A DNA stretch of 64,000 nucleotides, taken from contig CALREY010000002.1 of the NCBI GenBank assembly GCA_943356435.1, positions 1-64,000 of the forward strand. Direction: 5' to 3'. A program made the position numbers and the translations under genes. The DNA comes from Candidatus Altimarinota bacterium (lineage in GTDB: Bacteria; Patescibacteriota; Gracilibacteria; BD1-5; UBA6164). Below the pieces are notes generated by a model that saw only the letters and a program-made list of their open reading frames with translations, was not told the origin of the DNA and made no database searches. Position 1 is the stretch's first letter. Each line of letters opens with the position of its first letter. Of the stretch, positions 56,977 through 64,000 are shown piece after piece.

Positions 56977-57339
56977 TTAAACCAATTCTAATTTTACTAA
57001 TTTAGCATTATCACCATCTCTAAATTTGATAGCAGTAGCTCTAGTAAAACCAGATGTTTTGTTTCCTTTATATTTTGGAGCAACATTTTTGAATAATTCA
57101 AGTGAAGCTTCCTTTGTAAATAGATATTTCATTACATATCTAATTGCATTCATTTCATCTTTTGTATTTACTACATTGATCAATTTATCAACCATTGGTA
57201 CAATTAATTGTACTTTTTTTTCTGTTGTTTGGATTGATTTATGTAAGAAAAAAGATGTTAATAAGTTTCTTTGCATAGCATCTCTATGAGAAAAACTTTT
57301 ATCATTAAACTTCAAGTTTTTTCTAACTCTATGTCTCAT
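56977..57339 (-). CDS. rplQ: 50S ribosomal protein L17
   Basis: 120 residues. 'MRHRVRKNLKFNDKSFSHRD', 'AMQRNLLTSFFLHKSIQTTE' are L17. It uses no UGA codon, like several highly expressed genes here. Between rpoA and rplM. Confidence 0.97.
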   Translation of the reverse strand: MRHRVRKNLKFNDKSFSHRDAMQRNLLTSFFLHKSIQTTEKKVQLIVPMVDKLINVVNTKDEMNAIRYVMKYLFTKEASLELFKNVAPKYKGNKTSGFTRATAIKFRDGDNAKLVKLELV

Positions 57340-57359
57340 TATTATATAATTAAATAATT

Positions 57360-57434
57360 AATGTGGATAATGAATAATGAGTCTTTTGAATAATAAAAAT
57401 ATTATTCATTATGATTTATTCATTTTTCATTGTA
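57360..57434. repeat. ATTCATT-type tandem repeats between rplQ and rpoA
   Basis: 'aatgaataatgag', 'ttattcattatgatttattc' and 'atttttcattg' repeat a 7-8 base unit in both orientations. Similar tracts lie at 26973 and 60060. Confidence 0.5.
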
Positions 57435-57438
57435 TTTA

Positions 57439-58419
57439 TTAGTCGTCTCCTAATAGTTTTAATCCTCTTTCAGCAAGAGATGATCTTATCTCTGTCATTG
57501 CTTTCTTACCAAATCATTTGATAGAAGAAAGTTTTGTTTCAGTACATTTAGTTAATTTTTCGATTGAAAGGATATCTCAATTGATTAATGCATTCAATGT
57601 TCTAGGTGATAATCACATTATTTCTATTGGAGTGTATGTTTCTTTGTCTAATTCTTCTTGAACTTCTTCTTTTTCTTTATTAATTAGGTCTTTTACATTT
57701 GAAATGAATTGTCATTCAACTTGTAACGAATCTTCATTAAATATAGAATAATATGAAGTCAACATATCTCAAGAAAATTTTATTGCATCAGATGGAGAGA
57801 TTGAACCATTTGTAGTAATCACCATTTCTAATGAATCCAAATTTGTCATATCTCAAAATCTAGTTTGTTCAATGTTATATTTTACATTTGATACTGGAGA
57901 AAAGTTTGCATCTATTAATAAAACTTCTACATCTTCTTCTCTAGCTTTCAATTCTTCTAAAGTCAAATATCAAACTCATTTTTCTACTCTGATATCAATA
58001 TTTAATTCTAAACCATCTTGGTCTATTTCAGTTATGTATAAATCTTTATTCAAGATTTCTACTCATGCAGGAGCTTTAATATCAGCTGCTGTAACTTTTC
58101 ATGATTTAGATTTAGTTAGTTTTAACCATTCAATTCATGTTTCACTTTTACTTATTACTAAACCTTTTAGATTTAGGATAATATCTATAATACTATCTTT
58201 TACTCAAGGTAAAGTTGAGTATTCATGTGTAACTCATACTACTTTTATCCCTGTAACTCTAGAACCTGGAATTGAAGAAAGAAGTATTCTTCTAAGAGAA
58301 TTTCCTAATGTAACTCAATATCCTTTTGGTAATGGTCAAACAATAAATGAAGACGAATTAGTATCAACATCATTTTGTGTAATTTTTGGAACCCCAATTG
58401 TATTATGTATAATATGCAT
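57439..58419 (-). CDS. rpoA: RNA polymerase alpha subunit
   Basis: 326 residues. 'GNSLRRILLSSIPGSRVTGI' and 'EYSTLPGVKDSIIDIILNLK' are the N-terminal assembly domain; the C-terminal domain ends 'LSPRTLNALINWDILSIEKL', 'SSIKWFGKKAMTEIRSSLAE', which binds UP elements and regulators. Normal length. Between rpsD and rplQ as in most bacteria. Confidence 0.97.
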
Positions 58420-58448
58420 ATTGTAAATAGATTACAAAAATAATTAAA

Positions 58449-59072
58449 CTATTTTGAATAAAACTCTACTATTTTTTGAATATCAATTATTTGTTCAAAA
58501 TCTTCTTTTGTAGGCAACGCAATTATTGTAATTGTTAATTTTTTAGAATCAACTTCGATCCATTTACACCCAGACACTTTACCTTTATTTTGTTTAGAAA
58601 ATTCTTCTAATTCTTCTAATAAAGATTTGTATAAAGGACTTTCTTTTAATTTATCTCTTAAAGAAATTACATCTCATACTTTTACAGAAATAGATGGAAC
58701 ATCTACTTTTACTCAATTTACTGTAAAGTGTGCATGACTTACAAATTGTCTAGATTGTATTCTAGTTCTTGCAAAGTTTGCTCTATAAACAACATTATCT
58801 AATCTTAATTCGATTAGTTTTAACATTTTTTCTCATGTAGTTCATTCAACAGTAGATTTTTGAGCTTTTTTAAAGTAAGATACGAATTGTTTTTCAGATA
58901 ATCAAAACATTCTTTTTGCTAATTGTTTTTTTCTTAATTGAGTACCGAATTCTGATGCTTTTCTAGATTTAAGAGGAGCTCTTTTTGAACTAGTTAAGTC
59001 ATATTTTTCAGTACCAAACAAATTAACACCTTCCCTTCTACAAAGTTTTTTCTTTGGTCAAGTATACCTCAT
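58449..59072 (-). CDS. rpsD: 30S ribosomal protein S4
   Basis: 207 residues. '[20 protein letters not shown]', '[20 protein letters not shown]' and the S4 domain '[20 protein letters not shown]'. A single N-terminal Cys suggests the zinc-free form. Primary 16S rRNA binder. Confidence 0.97.
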
Positions 59073-59134
59073 AGTTAAATTTAAAATTTAAAATTTAAAG
59101 TTTTTTGTTTGTTTGTACGAAAATATGTATATTA

Positions 59135-59527
59135 TTACAATTTTCTTACTTTCTTTTTTCTACACCCATTGTGTGGAATAGGAGTAATATCATAGATTGC
59201 TTTTAATTCAACACCAGCTGATATTATACCTCTAATTGCTTGTTCTCTACCAATACCAATTCATTTTACATAAACATCTACCGTTTCAATAGAATGAAGT
59301 GTTTTAGCTCTTTCAATAGCTTGTTCAGCTGTTACTTGAGCAGCATATGGAGTAGCTTCTCTTGCACCTTTAAACCCAGCAGATCAACCTGTAGCCCAAG
59401 TTAATACATTACCTTTTTCATCAGTAATACTAACAATAGTATTATTAAATGATGCTAATATATGAGCTTGTCCGTGTGGTATAATTTGTCTAGTTTTTTT
59501 ACTTTTCTTTACAGTCGCTTTTGCCAT
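59135..59527 (-). CDS. rpsK: 30S ribosomal protein S11
   Basis: 130 residues. '[20 protein letters not shown]', '[20 protein letters not shown]', C-terminal '[14 protein letters not shown]'. Platform protein near the mRNA exit. Confidence 0.97.
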
Positions 59528-59561
59528 AATTTAAAATAAATATTTTTATAAAGTAGTAAAA

Positions 59562-59602
59562 CCCCTCTGTCCTTTCGGACATCTCCCCTTAATCAAGGGG
59601 CG
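59562..59602. repeat. Family C palindromic repeat
   Basis: 'ctgtcctttcggaca' hairpin followed by stem 'ctccccttaatcaaggggcg'. The same two-hairpin layout appears at 31448-31508 with a family A right half. Confidence 0.75.
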
Positions 59603-59620
59603 AATTAGATGAAGTTTCTA

Positions 59621-59989
59621 TTATTTCTTTTTACCAGCTACTGCTACAGACTTACCTTTTCTAGTCTTAGCATTAGTCTTAGTACTTTGTCCTCTAACAG
59701 GAAGTCTCTTTCTATGTCTTTGACCTCTATAACAATTAATTTCTTGTAATCTTTTAATATTACCAGCAATTAATCTTCTAAGATCTCATTCTACAACATA
59801 ACTTTCTTTTATTTCATCTCTGATTTTATCCAAATCAACTTCAGAAATAGTTTCTATTTTTGTTGTTTTATCTATTCACACTTTTGCTAAAATTTCATTA
59901 GCAACAACTCTACCTATACCATATATATAAGTTAATGCAATTTCTGCATGTTTCCCATTTGGTAAATTAACTCAAGCAATTCTTGCCAT
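59621..59989 (-). CDS. rpsM: 30S ribosomal protein S13
   Basis: 122 residues. '[20 protein letters not shown]', '[20 protein letters not shown]' and '[20 protein letters not shown]' are S13. Confidence 0.97.
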
Positions 59990-60059
59990 AATATAAAATT
60001 AATATTTATAAATAATAATTAATTATTAATGTTTAACAATAATGATTTATTTTCAATAA

Positions 60060-60092
60060 ATTACTCACTATTCATTATTCATTATTCATTTC
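60060..60092. repeat. ATTCATT tandem repeat between rpsM and rpmJ
   Basis: 'ctattcattattcattattc' is a short direct tandem, like those at 26973 and 57360. Confidence 0.5.
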
Positions 60093-60093
60093 A

Positions 60094-60207
60094 TTAACCT
60101 TGTTTTTGTTTATGTTTTGCTGTTTCACATATAACCCTAACAACACCTTTTCTTTTTATAACCTTACATTTATCACATATAGGTTTTACAGAAGCTCTTA
60201 CTTTCAT
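60094..60207 (-). CDS. rpmJ: 50S ribosomal protein L36
   Basis: 37 residues. '[20 protein letters not shown]' and '[15 protein letters not shown]' give the C-x2-C, C, H zinc ligands of the C+ form. Confidence 0.96.
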   Translation of the reverse strand: MKVRASVKPICDKCKVIKRKGVVRVICETAKHKQKQG

Positions 60208-60260
60208 AAGTAATTAATAAATTAATTAAATTAAAACACTCTATACAGAATGTAAGCATC

Positions 60261-60491
60261 TTATTTTTGCCTGAAGACTATCCTTCACTTAGTTAAATCA
60301 TATGGTGATAATTCTACCAAAACTTTGTCTCATTCGATTAGTTTTATAAAGTTATTTCTCATCTTTCAACTCAAGTATCCTTGGATAATTCATCATCAAA
60401 ACTCTTCTGGTAATTGAATATCAAAAACCAGTCCAGGTAGAGCCTTAGTAATAGTTCACTCTACCTCTATTTTATCTTGTTTATTTGACAT
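60261..60491 (-). CDS. infA: Translation initiation factor IF-1
   Basis: 76 residues. 'KQDKIEVEGTITKALPGLVF', 'GYLSGKMRNNFIKLIEGDKV' and 'ELSPYDLTKGRIVFRQK' are IF-1. First gene of the long ribosomal operon. Confidence 0.96.
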
Positions 60492-60524
60492 AAATAAAGT
60501 CGATTAAAATTATGAAGTGCCGAG

Positions 60525-60553
60525 ATTATATATAAAAAAAGACTAAATGCAAA
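60525..60553 (-). promoter_or_regulatory. Predicted promoter of the infA-rpmA operon
   Basis: Minus strand TTTGCA (60548-60553), 17 bases, perfect TATAAT (60525-60530), about 35 bases before infA. No other strong promoter is visible inside the operon. Confidence 0.55.
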
Positions 60554-60592
60554 TCTTTTTTCAAAGTTTTTTGCTTAGTCTTCTTTTTAATA
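60535..60592 (-). terminator. Terminator of the upstream membrane-protein gene, overlapping the infA -35 region
   Basis: On the minus strand 'aagactaagcaaa' pairs with 'tttgc..tttagtctt', followed by a T-run. Confidence 0.5.
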
Positions 60593-60704
60593 AGTTGATT
60601 GACTATTGTAGATATAATATTGTAAATAAATATATAATATTTTTAATATAATTCTTTATTTATTTTTTTACTTCCCTTTTATTGCAAATTAATTGTTATT
60701 TTTT

Positions 60705-61214
60705 TTATTCTGGTAAAAAAGAAGCAAATACAATTAACATAAACATAATAATTCAAATAATAATCAGTATTATTTGCCACCAAGAGAATTTTTTAGGTGA
60801 TAAATTTTGTTCTTGGCTAATCCAATATGTATTCATTGATTTTACTAGTGGTATCATAGAGATAAAAGTTAAATATGATAACAATGAATATGGATCAGGT
60901 AATTTCCATAGAATTCTAAAAACAAAATAACTAGCTCATATTAAGATTGGAGAATAATTGAATGCGATATTTTTTTCATTTAAGAATTTTTTTAGATATG
61001 AAGCAAAACTTCATGCAAAAATAGTAGAAAATATAGTACGTAATAAAGGAGTAATTTTTAAATTTTGTTCATTTTTTAAAATTTTCCAGTTTCTATAAAA
61101 CCAAACTAGTTCATATATTCCAAATGTAATAACTGAAAGTAAGATAAATTTCCATAGTGGAATTACTTTTGAAAAATTTTCTTTTTTAGAATCTTGTGGA
61201 TTTTCTTGTGTCAT
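60705..61214 (-). CDS. Membrane protein with DUF4234-like N-terminus
   Basis: 169 residues. 'PLWKFILLSVITFGIYELVW', 'FYRNWKILKNEQNLKITPLL' resembles DUF4234/'TFGIYxLYW' proteins. Four to five membrane segments. Function unknown. It is the last of a minus-strand accessory cassette. Confidence 0.78.
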
Positions 61215-61263
61215 ATTTATATTTATTAATAAGGTAAAATCTATTTATTTGATAATTATTTTA

Positions 61264-61536
61264 CTAATTAAAACTTACTATCAAAAAAATAAGTGTTGAT
61301 ATAGTAAAAGCAACTATCATCCTATTCTTTCTATTTTCTTTTCATTTTATTAATCTATATATTCAATAGTGAATAAAGAATTTTAATACTGAAAAAGTTA
61401 AAAAATAAGCAATTACATATCATTTAGAGTATAATCCATCTCAAAAATTATTTACAATAATATTTGATTTAATAATTCATATCAGTAAAGAGTAAGTCAG
61501 AATTATAGCAATGAATATTTTGTTTAATTTTTCCAT
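61264..61536 (-). CDS. Small membrane protein
   Basis: 90 residues, three hydrophobic segments ('IFIAIILTYSLLIGII', 'VIAYFLTFSVLKFFIHYGI', 'MIVAFTISTLIFLIVSF'). No family recognised. Possible membrane immunity protein or just a passenger of the cassette. Confidence 0.65.
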
Positions 61537-61554
61537 TATTTTTATGATTAATAG

Positions 61555-62004
61555 TTAGGTTAAATAATCTGAATAATATTTCAAAAATAATTCTTTTAAA
61601 TTTTTTGGCATCATTTTAACAATATCTGGAAGTATTTTTTTGTAATTATCAAATACTTCTAAACATCATGCTAATAATAAATCTATAATATCAGAATTAA
61701 TTAATTTTGACATATCATTTAAAAAAATAAGTATTGTTTCAATTTCATCAATTTTATCCTTAATATAACAATCATTAACATAACTAGGAATCATTCAAAA
61801 TATGAAATATGTCCATGGGTAGTTTTCTTGTAAATTATTTAACTCCAAATATTCTTTAAAATCAGGACAATAATTTAAAATGTTAATTACTTGTAATAAT
61901 CTTACTTCCTGACCTTCATCATATTCTCATTTATAAAATCCATCTTGTTTTGATTGAATAATTAGCTCCTCTAGAGTAGGTATATTATATTTATTAGTTT
62001 CCAT
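61555..62004 (-). CDS. Hypothetical acidic protein, possible immunity protein
   Basis: 149 residues. Acidic N-terminus ('YNIPTLEELIIQSKQDGFYK', 'GEYDEGQEVRLLQVINILNY'), no signal peptide. Size, acidity and position two genes after a toxin-like fragment are typical of immunity proteins, but no family is recognised. Confidence 0.6.
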
Positions 62005-62064
62005 TTAATGCATTGGTTAAATCATTTAAAATCTTTGAGGCTATATTTTTATCTGATTCTCATA

Positions 62065-62391
62065 TTATTCACCATTTATTATCTGATTATAAAATTCAAT
62101 TATTGATTTATGAAATTCATCTTTTAATACATAATTAGATGAGTATATATCTATTTGAAATTCATCTAAATCATTATATTTATCTAGAAAATCATCTTTA
62201 AATTTTTCACAAAGAATATAAAAATCCTCATTAAATAGACTTTTATCTATTTTTATTATATCATGGATTATAAGTTCTAATATATAATGTAATTCATCTA
62301 TTGATAAAATTTTATCATTAAGATATATTTCTATAATTTTTAATAACAAATCTTTTCTTTCATTTTTATTTCAAATAAGTAAAAATGTCAT
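62065..62391 (-). CDS. Hypothetical acidic protein, possible immunity protein
   Basis: 108 residues, 'NKNERKDLLLKIIEIYLNDK', 'DELHYILELIIHDIIKIDKS'. Helical, acidic. It starts 7 bases after the toxin-like fragment's stop, the usual place for a cognate immunity gene. No family recognised. Confidence 0.6.
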
Positions 62392-62397
62392 AATTTT

Positions 62398-62898
62398 TTA
62401 TTTAATAATTAATTGATCCAAAAATGTTTTGGTTGGATCAGTAACAACTGTTACTATTTTTCAACTTCAATTAGGATCCAAAGCTAAATATTTACTGTCT
62501 TTTAAAATTATATATTGACTATCTCTAGGATTCCAATATTTTTTTCAATTTTTATAAATATCTATAAGCGAATTAAAATCTATTCTTCATATTGTATTTC
62601 TAGCTGCATGATCTGATAATATTATTCATAGTTTTTCAGCATCTGACTGAATTTTTTTATATAAGATTACAAAATCATTAGAATAATTTTTTAACCTACT
62701 TGTAAACCTACCAAACTTCTTTATCTTTCCCAATATATTTAACTCTTGTCATACAGCTACTAAATCATTATTTAATTGTGCTTTTGCTACTGCTGTTAGA
62801 TATTTATCATCTGTTATGTATCATGTCCAGTATGCAATTAGGGCTCACCATGATTTTCATATTGTTTGTAACCCACTTATTTCAAGTCAAAATTCTAT
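62398..62898 (-). pseudogene. C-terminal fragment resembling a polymorphic toxin
   Basis: 166 open codons bounded upstream by TAA at 62899-62901 with no ATG, GTG or TTG in the first part, so the N-terminus is missing or lost. The end 'LSDHAARNTIGRIDFNSLID', 'NPRDSQYIILKDSKYLALDP', 'GKIVTVVTDPTKTF' has the His-Ala-x-x-Arg ... Lys-tVvt layout of BECR-fold toxin tips such as the DUF4258 group (from memory). The upstream half ('GKSWGALIAYWTGYITDDKY') may be pre-toxin sequence. It could be an orphan toxin module or debris from a larger gene. Confidence 0.55.
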
Positions 62899-62973
62899 TT
62901 AAGCTATATCTTTATAACATAATAAATAAAGACAAAAACTGAAAAAATAAAGAAATATAGTTATTTTAAAAAA

Positions 62974-63019
62974 AGAGCTAAACAAATTAAGTAAAAATTT
63001 ACTTAATTTGTTTAGCTCT
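62974..63019 (-). terminator. Very long perfect hairpin
   Basis: 22-base perfect stem 'agagctaaacaaattaagta'... with a 2-base loop; on the minus strand it is followed by a T-run. It separates the accessory cassette from the cyclic-nucleotide-domain gene. Confidence 0.8.
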
Positions 63020-63450
63020 AGATAATCCAAAACTCGAGTAATGTAGTCAAAATATTCACATACAAAACAGTTAGAAAATAACTGTTATATATTTATATGT
63101 AAACTATACATATAATCAATATTTATAATATATTATATGTAAATAATTTGTTAAAAAGTCAATGTTATTATTTATATTTTTAAATAAATAATAAAAAAGC
63201 TAAAGTATTCTGATGAAATATCGAAATTATATTTTGTCAACAGAGGGCTTCAGCCCTTTGTTTTGGTTTTGTAGATAAAACTTGAACAATTTATCTCTTT
63301 TAGAAATGATGGGGGTTTTAGGGGGGGATGATTGAGGTGAGTACTTATTGAAATATCTTTACTTCGACAGCTGGAACTCATCCCCCCTAAGACTTTTGTC
63401 TTACTTTTGGTCTCAAAAGTAAGGGAGCAAAATTATTGCTCGTATTTTGG
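63020..63450. other. Non-coding region with repeat hairpins
   Basis: No convincing gene. It holds the hairpin 'agggcttcagccct' (63244), a G-rich tract 'gggggggatgattgaggtga' at 63323 that pairs with 'actcatcccccc' near 63376, and 'cttacttttggtctcaaaag' (63402), a palindromic sequence also echoed at 42300. This looks like the remains of a palindromic or non-autonomous element. Confidence 0.5.
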
Positions 63451-63451
63451 G

Positions 63452-63486
63452 CAAAAAAAAATGAATTTACATTCATTTTTTTTAAT
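63452..63486. terminator. Terminator after the cyclic-nucleotide-domain gene
   Basis: Stem 'aaaaaaatgaat'/'attcattttttt' with TTAC loop, overlapping the stop codon. Confidence 0.8.
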
Positions 63487-63898
63487 TCAATTTTTGTTTA
63501 TTTACTATACTCCTATCATTTATTATCAATTTAATTTTATCCATCAAGTCAGGATGTTTTTGTGTCAATTCTTTGATAGAAAATCATAATACTACTACTA
63601 ATACACAGTCTTCTATTGCTGTTGCAGTAGCCATTCTCTTGTTTGCATCTCAAAATAATGCCATCTCTCACAATATCTCTTCTGCTTGCACTTCTCAGAG
63701 TAGTATTTTTTCTCCATTATGCATTCTAGAAATCTCTATTTTTCATTCTTTTAATAGATACATAGCTGAAGCCTCATCTTGTTCAAAAAACAAAACCTCT
63801 CAAGCTTTTAAATGTTTTTCTTGACAGAATAAAGACAGATTATTTTTTTCTGATTCTGATAAGTCAGCAAGTAGTTTGATTCAGTCTACTAAAGCCAT
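63482..63898 (-). CDS. Cyclic-nucleotide-binding-domain protein
   Basis: 138 residues. 'LFCQEKHLKAGEVLFFEQDE', 'MYLLKEGKIEISRMHNGEKI' and 'GEILGEMALFGDANKRMATA' type phosphate-binding cassette (with Glu-Met-Ala-Leu-Phe-Gly) define a cNMP-binding domain. No HTH follows, so it is a stand-alone sensor domain, not a CRP regulator. Start ATG at 63898 gives 'MALVDGIKLLADL'. Confidence 0.85.
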
Positions 63899-64000
63899 AA
63901 TATTTTATTAAATATTAAATATATATATTTATATTATATAATATCATTTATATTAATATTTAGCAAATTTATTTAAAAATATTTTTCTAATCCCCCCCTC
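63899..64000. other. AT-rich right end
   Basis: No gene. The last bases 'aatccccccctc' look like the beginning of another palindromic repeat cut by the window edge. Confidence 0.4.

Noticed and set aside
57872-58426. 184-residue plus-strand frame
   Set aside because: Antisense to rpoA.
62005-62064. Possible gene between the two small acidic proteins
   Set aside because: Too short and without a supported reading frame.

Overview
The window reads correctly only if UGA is translated as glycine (NCBI code 25). With standard stops almost every gene breaks into fragments. With UGA=Gly it resolves into about 75 tightly packed genes whose conserved glycines are often UGA, for example the RecA '[15 protein letters not shown]' block, the SufC 'GFSGGEK' signature and the AlaRS 'CGGPH' site. 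A UGA=Gly code, a strongly AT-rich sequence, AGA-dominated arginine and a streamlined gene set point to the Patescibacteria/CPR, either Absconditabacteria (SR1) or Gracilibacteria (BD1-5). I cannot separate those two from this sequence. Most genes have no Shine-Dalgarno sequence and start after an A/T-rich stretch.

Layout. 0-2 kb: a large type IV pilin-like protein with a FISUMP-type C-terminal domain. 2-16 kb: tyrS, a HIT protein, a winged-helix regulator, tsaD (carrying an in-frame palindromic repeat), a pyrC-pyrD pair that looks foreign (no UGA codons, real Shine-Dalgarno sites), a THUMP-type RNA methyltransferase, a YbaK-type editing protein, a methyltransferase, an HD hydrolase, an aspartate kinase, an M24 peptidase and an RluD-type pseudouridine synthase. 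16-18.5 kb: a minor pseudopilin operon. 18.5-28.8 kb: a sigma-4/HARE-HTH regulator, a DnaQ-type exonuclease, recA, a MazF-type toxin-antitoxin pair, pheT, rpsT-infC-rpmI-rplT, yidD and rplA. 28.8-35.2 kb: a full suf iron-sulfur operon on the minus strand (sufC, sufB, A-type carrier, sufD, sufS, VKOR, SufU-like, IscR-like Rrf2), interrupted between sufC and sufB by two small plus-strand genes with strong Shine-Dalgarno sites. 35.5-41.5 kb: rsmH-ftsL, then a surface cluster (second large pilin, lipoprotein, repeat-rich beta-helix protein). 41.6-54.5 kb: recR, yvcK, HD and IMPase hydrolases, a short alaS, an 885-residue protein of unknown function, gyrA, a ParE-type toxin-antitoxin pair and a sugar nucleotidylyltransferase. 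54.6-60.5 kb: one long minus-strand ribosomal operon, infA-rpmJ-rpsM-rpsK-rpsD-rpoA-rplQ-rplM-rpsI-rpsL-rpsG-rpmA. 60.7-62.9 kb: an accessory cassette that looks like an orphan polymorphic-toxin C-terminus with small downstream genes. 62.9-64 kb: non-coding hairpins and a cyclic-nucleotide-binding-domain protein.

Overall themes. Translation and core genome maintenance dominate (two class-defining aaRS genes and pheT, ribosomal proteins, RNA modification, recA/recR/gyrA), together with Fe-S assembly and a surface system of pilins, a lipoprotein and a beta-helix protein that fits an attached or predatory lifestyle. Small palindromic repeats of several families are scattered between genes. Three of them sit inside coding sequence: one in tsaD and one in the leader of each large pilin. 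No rRNA, tRNA, CRISPR array, transposase or prophage was recognised.
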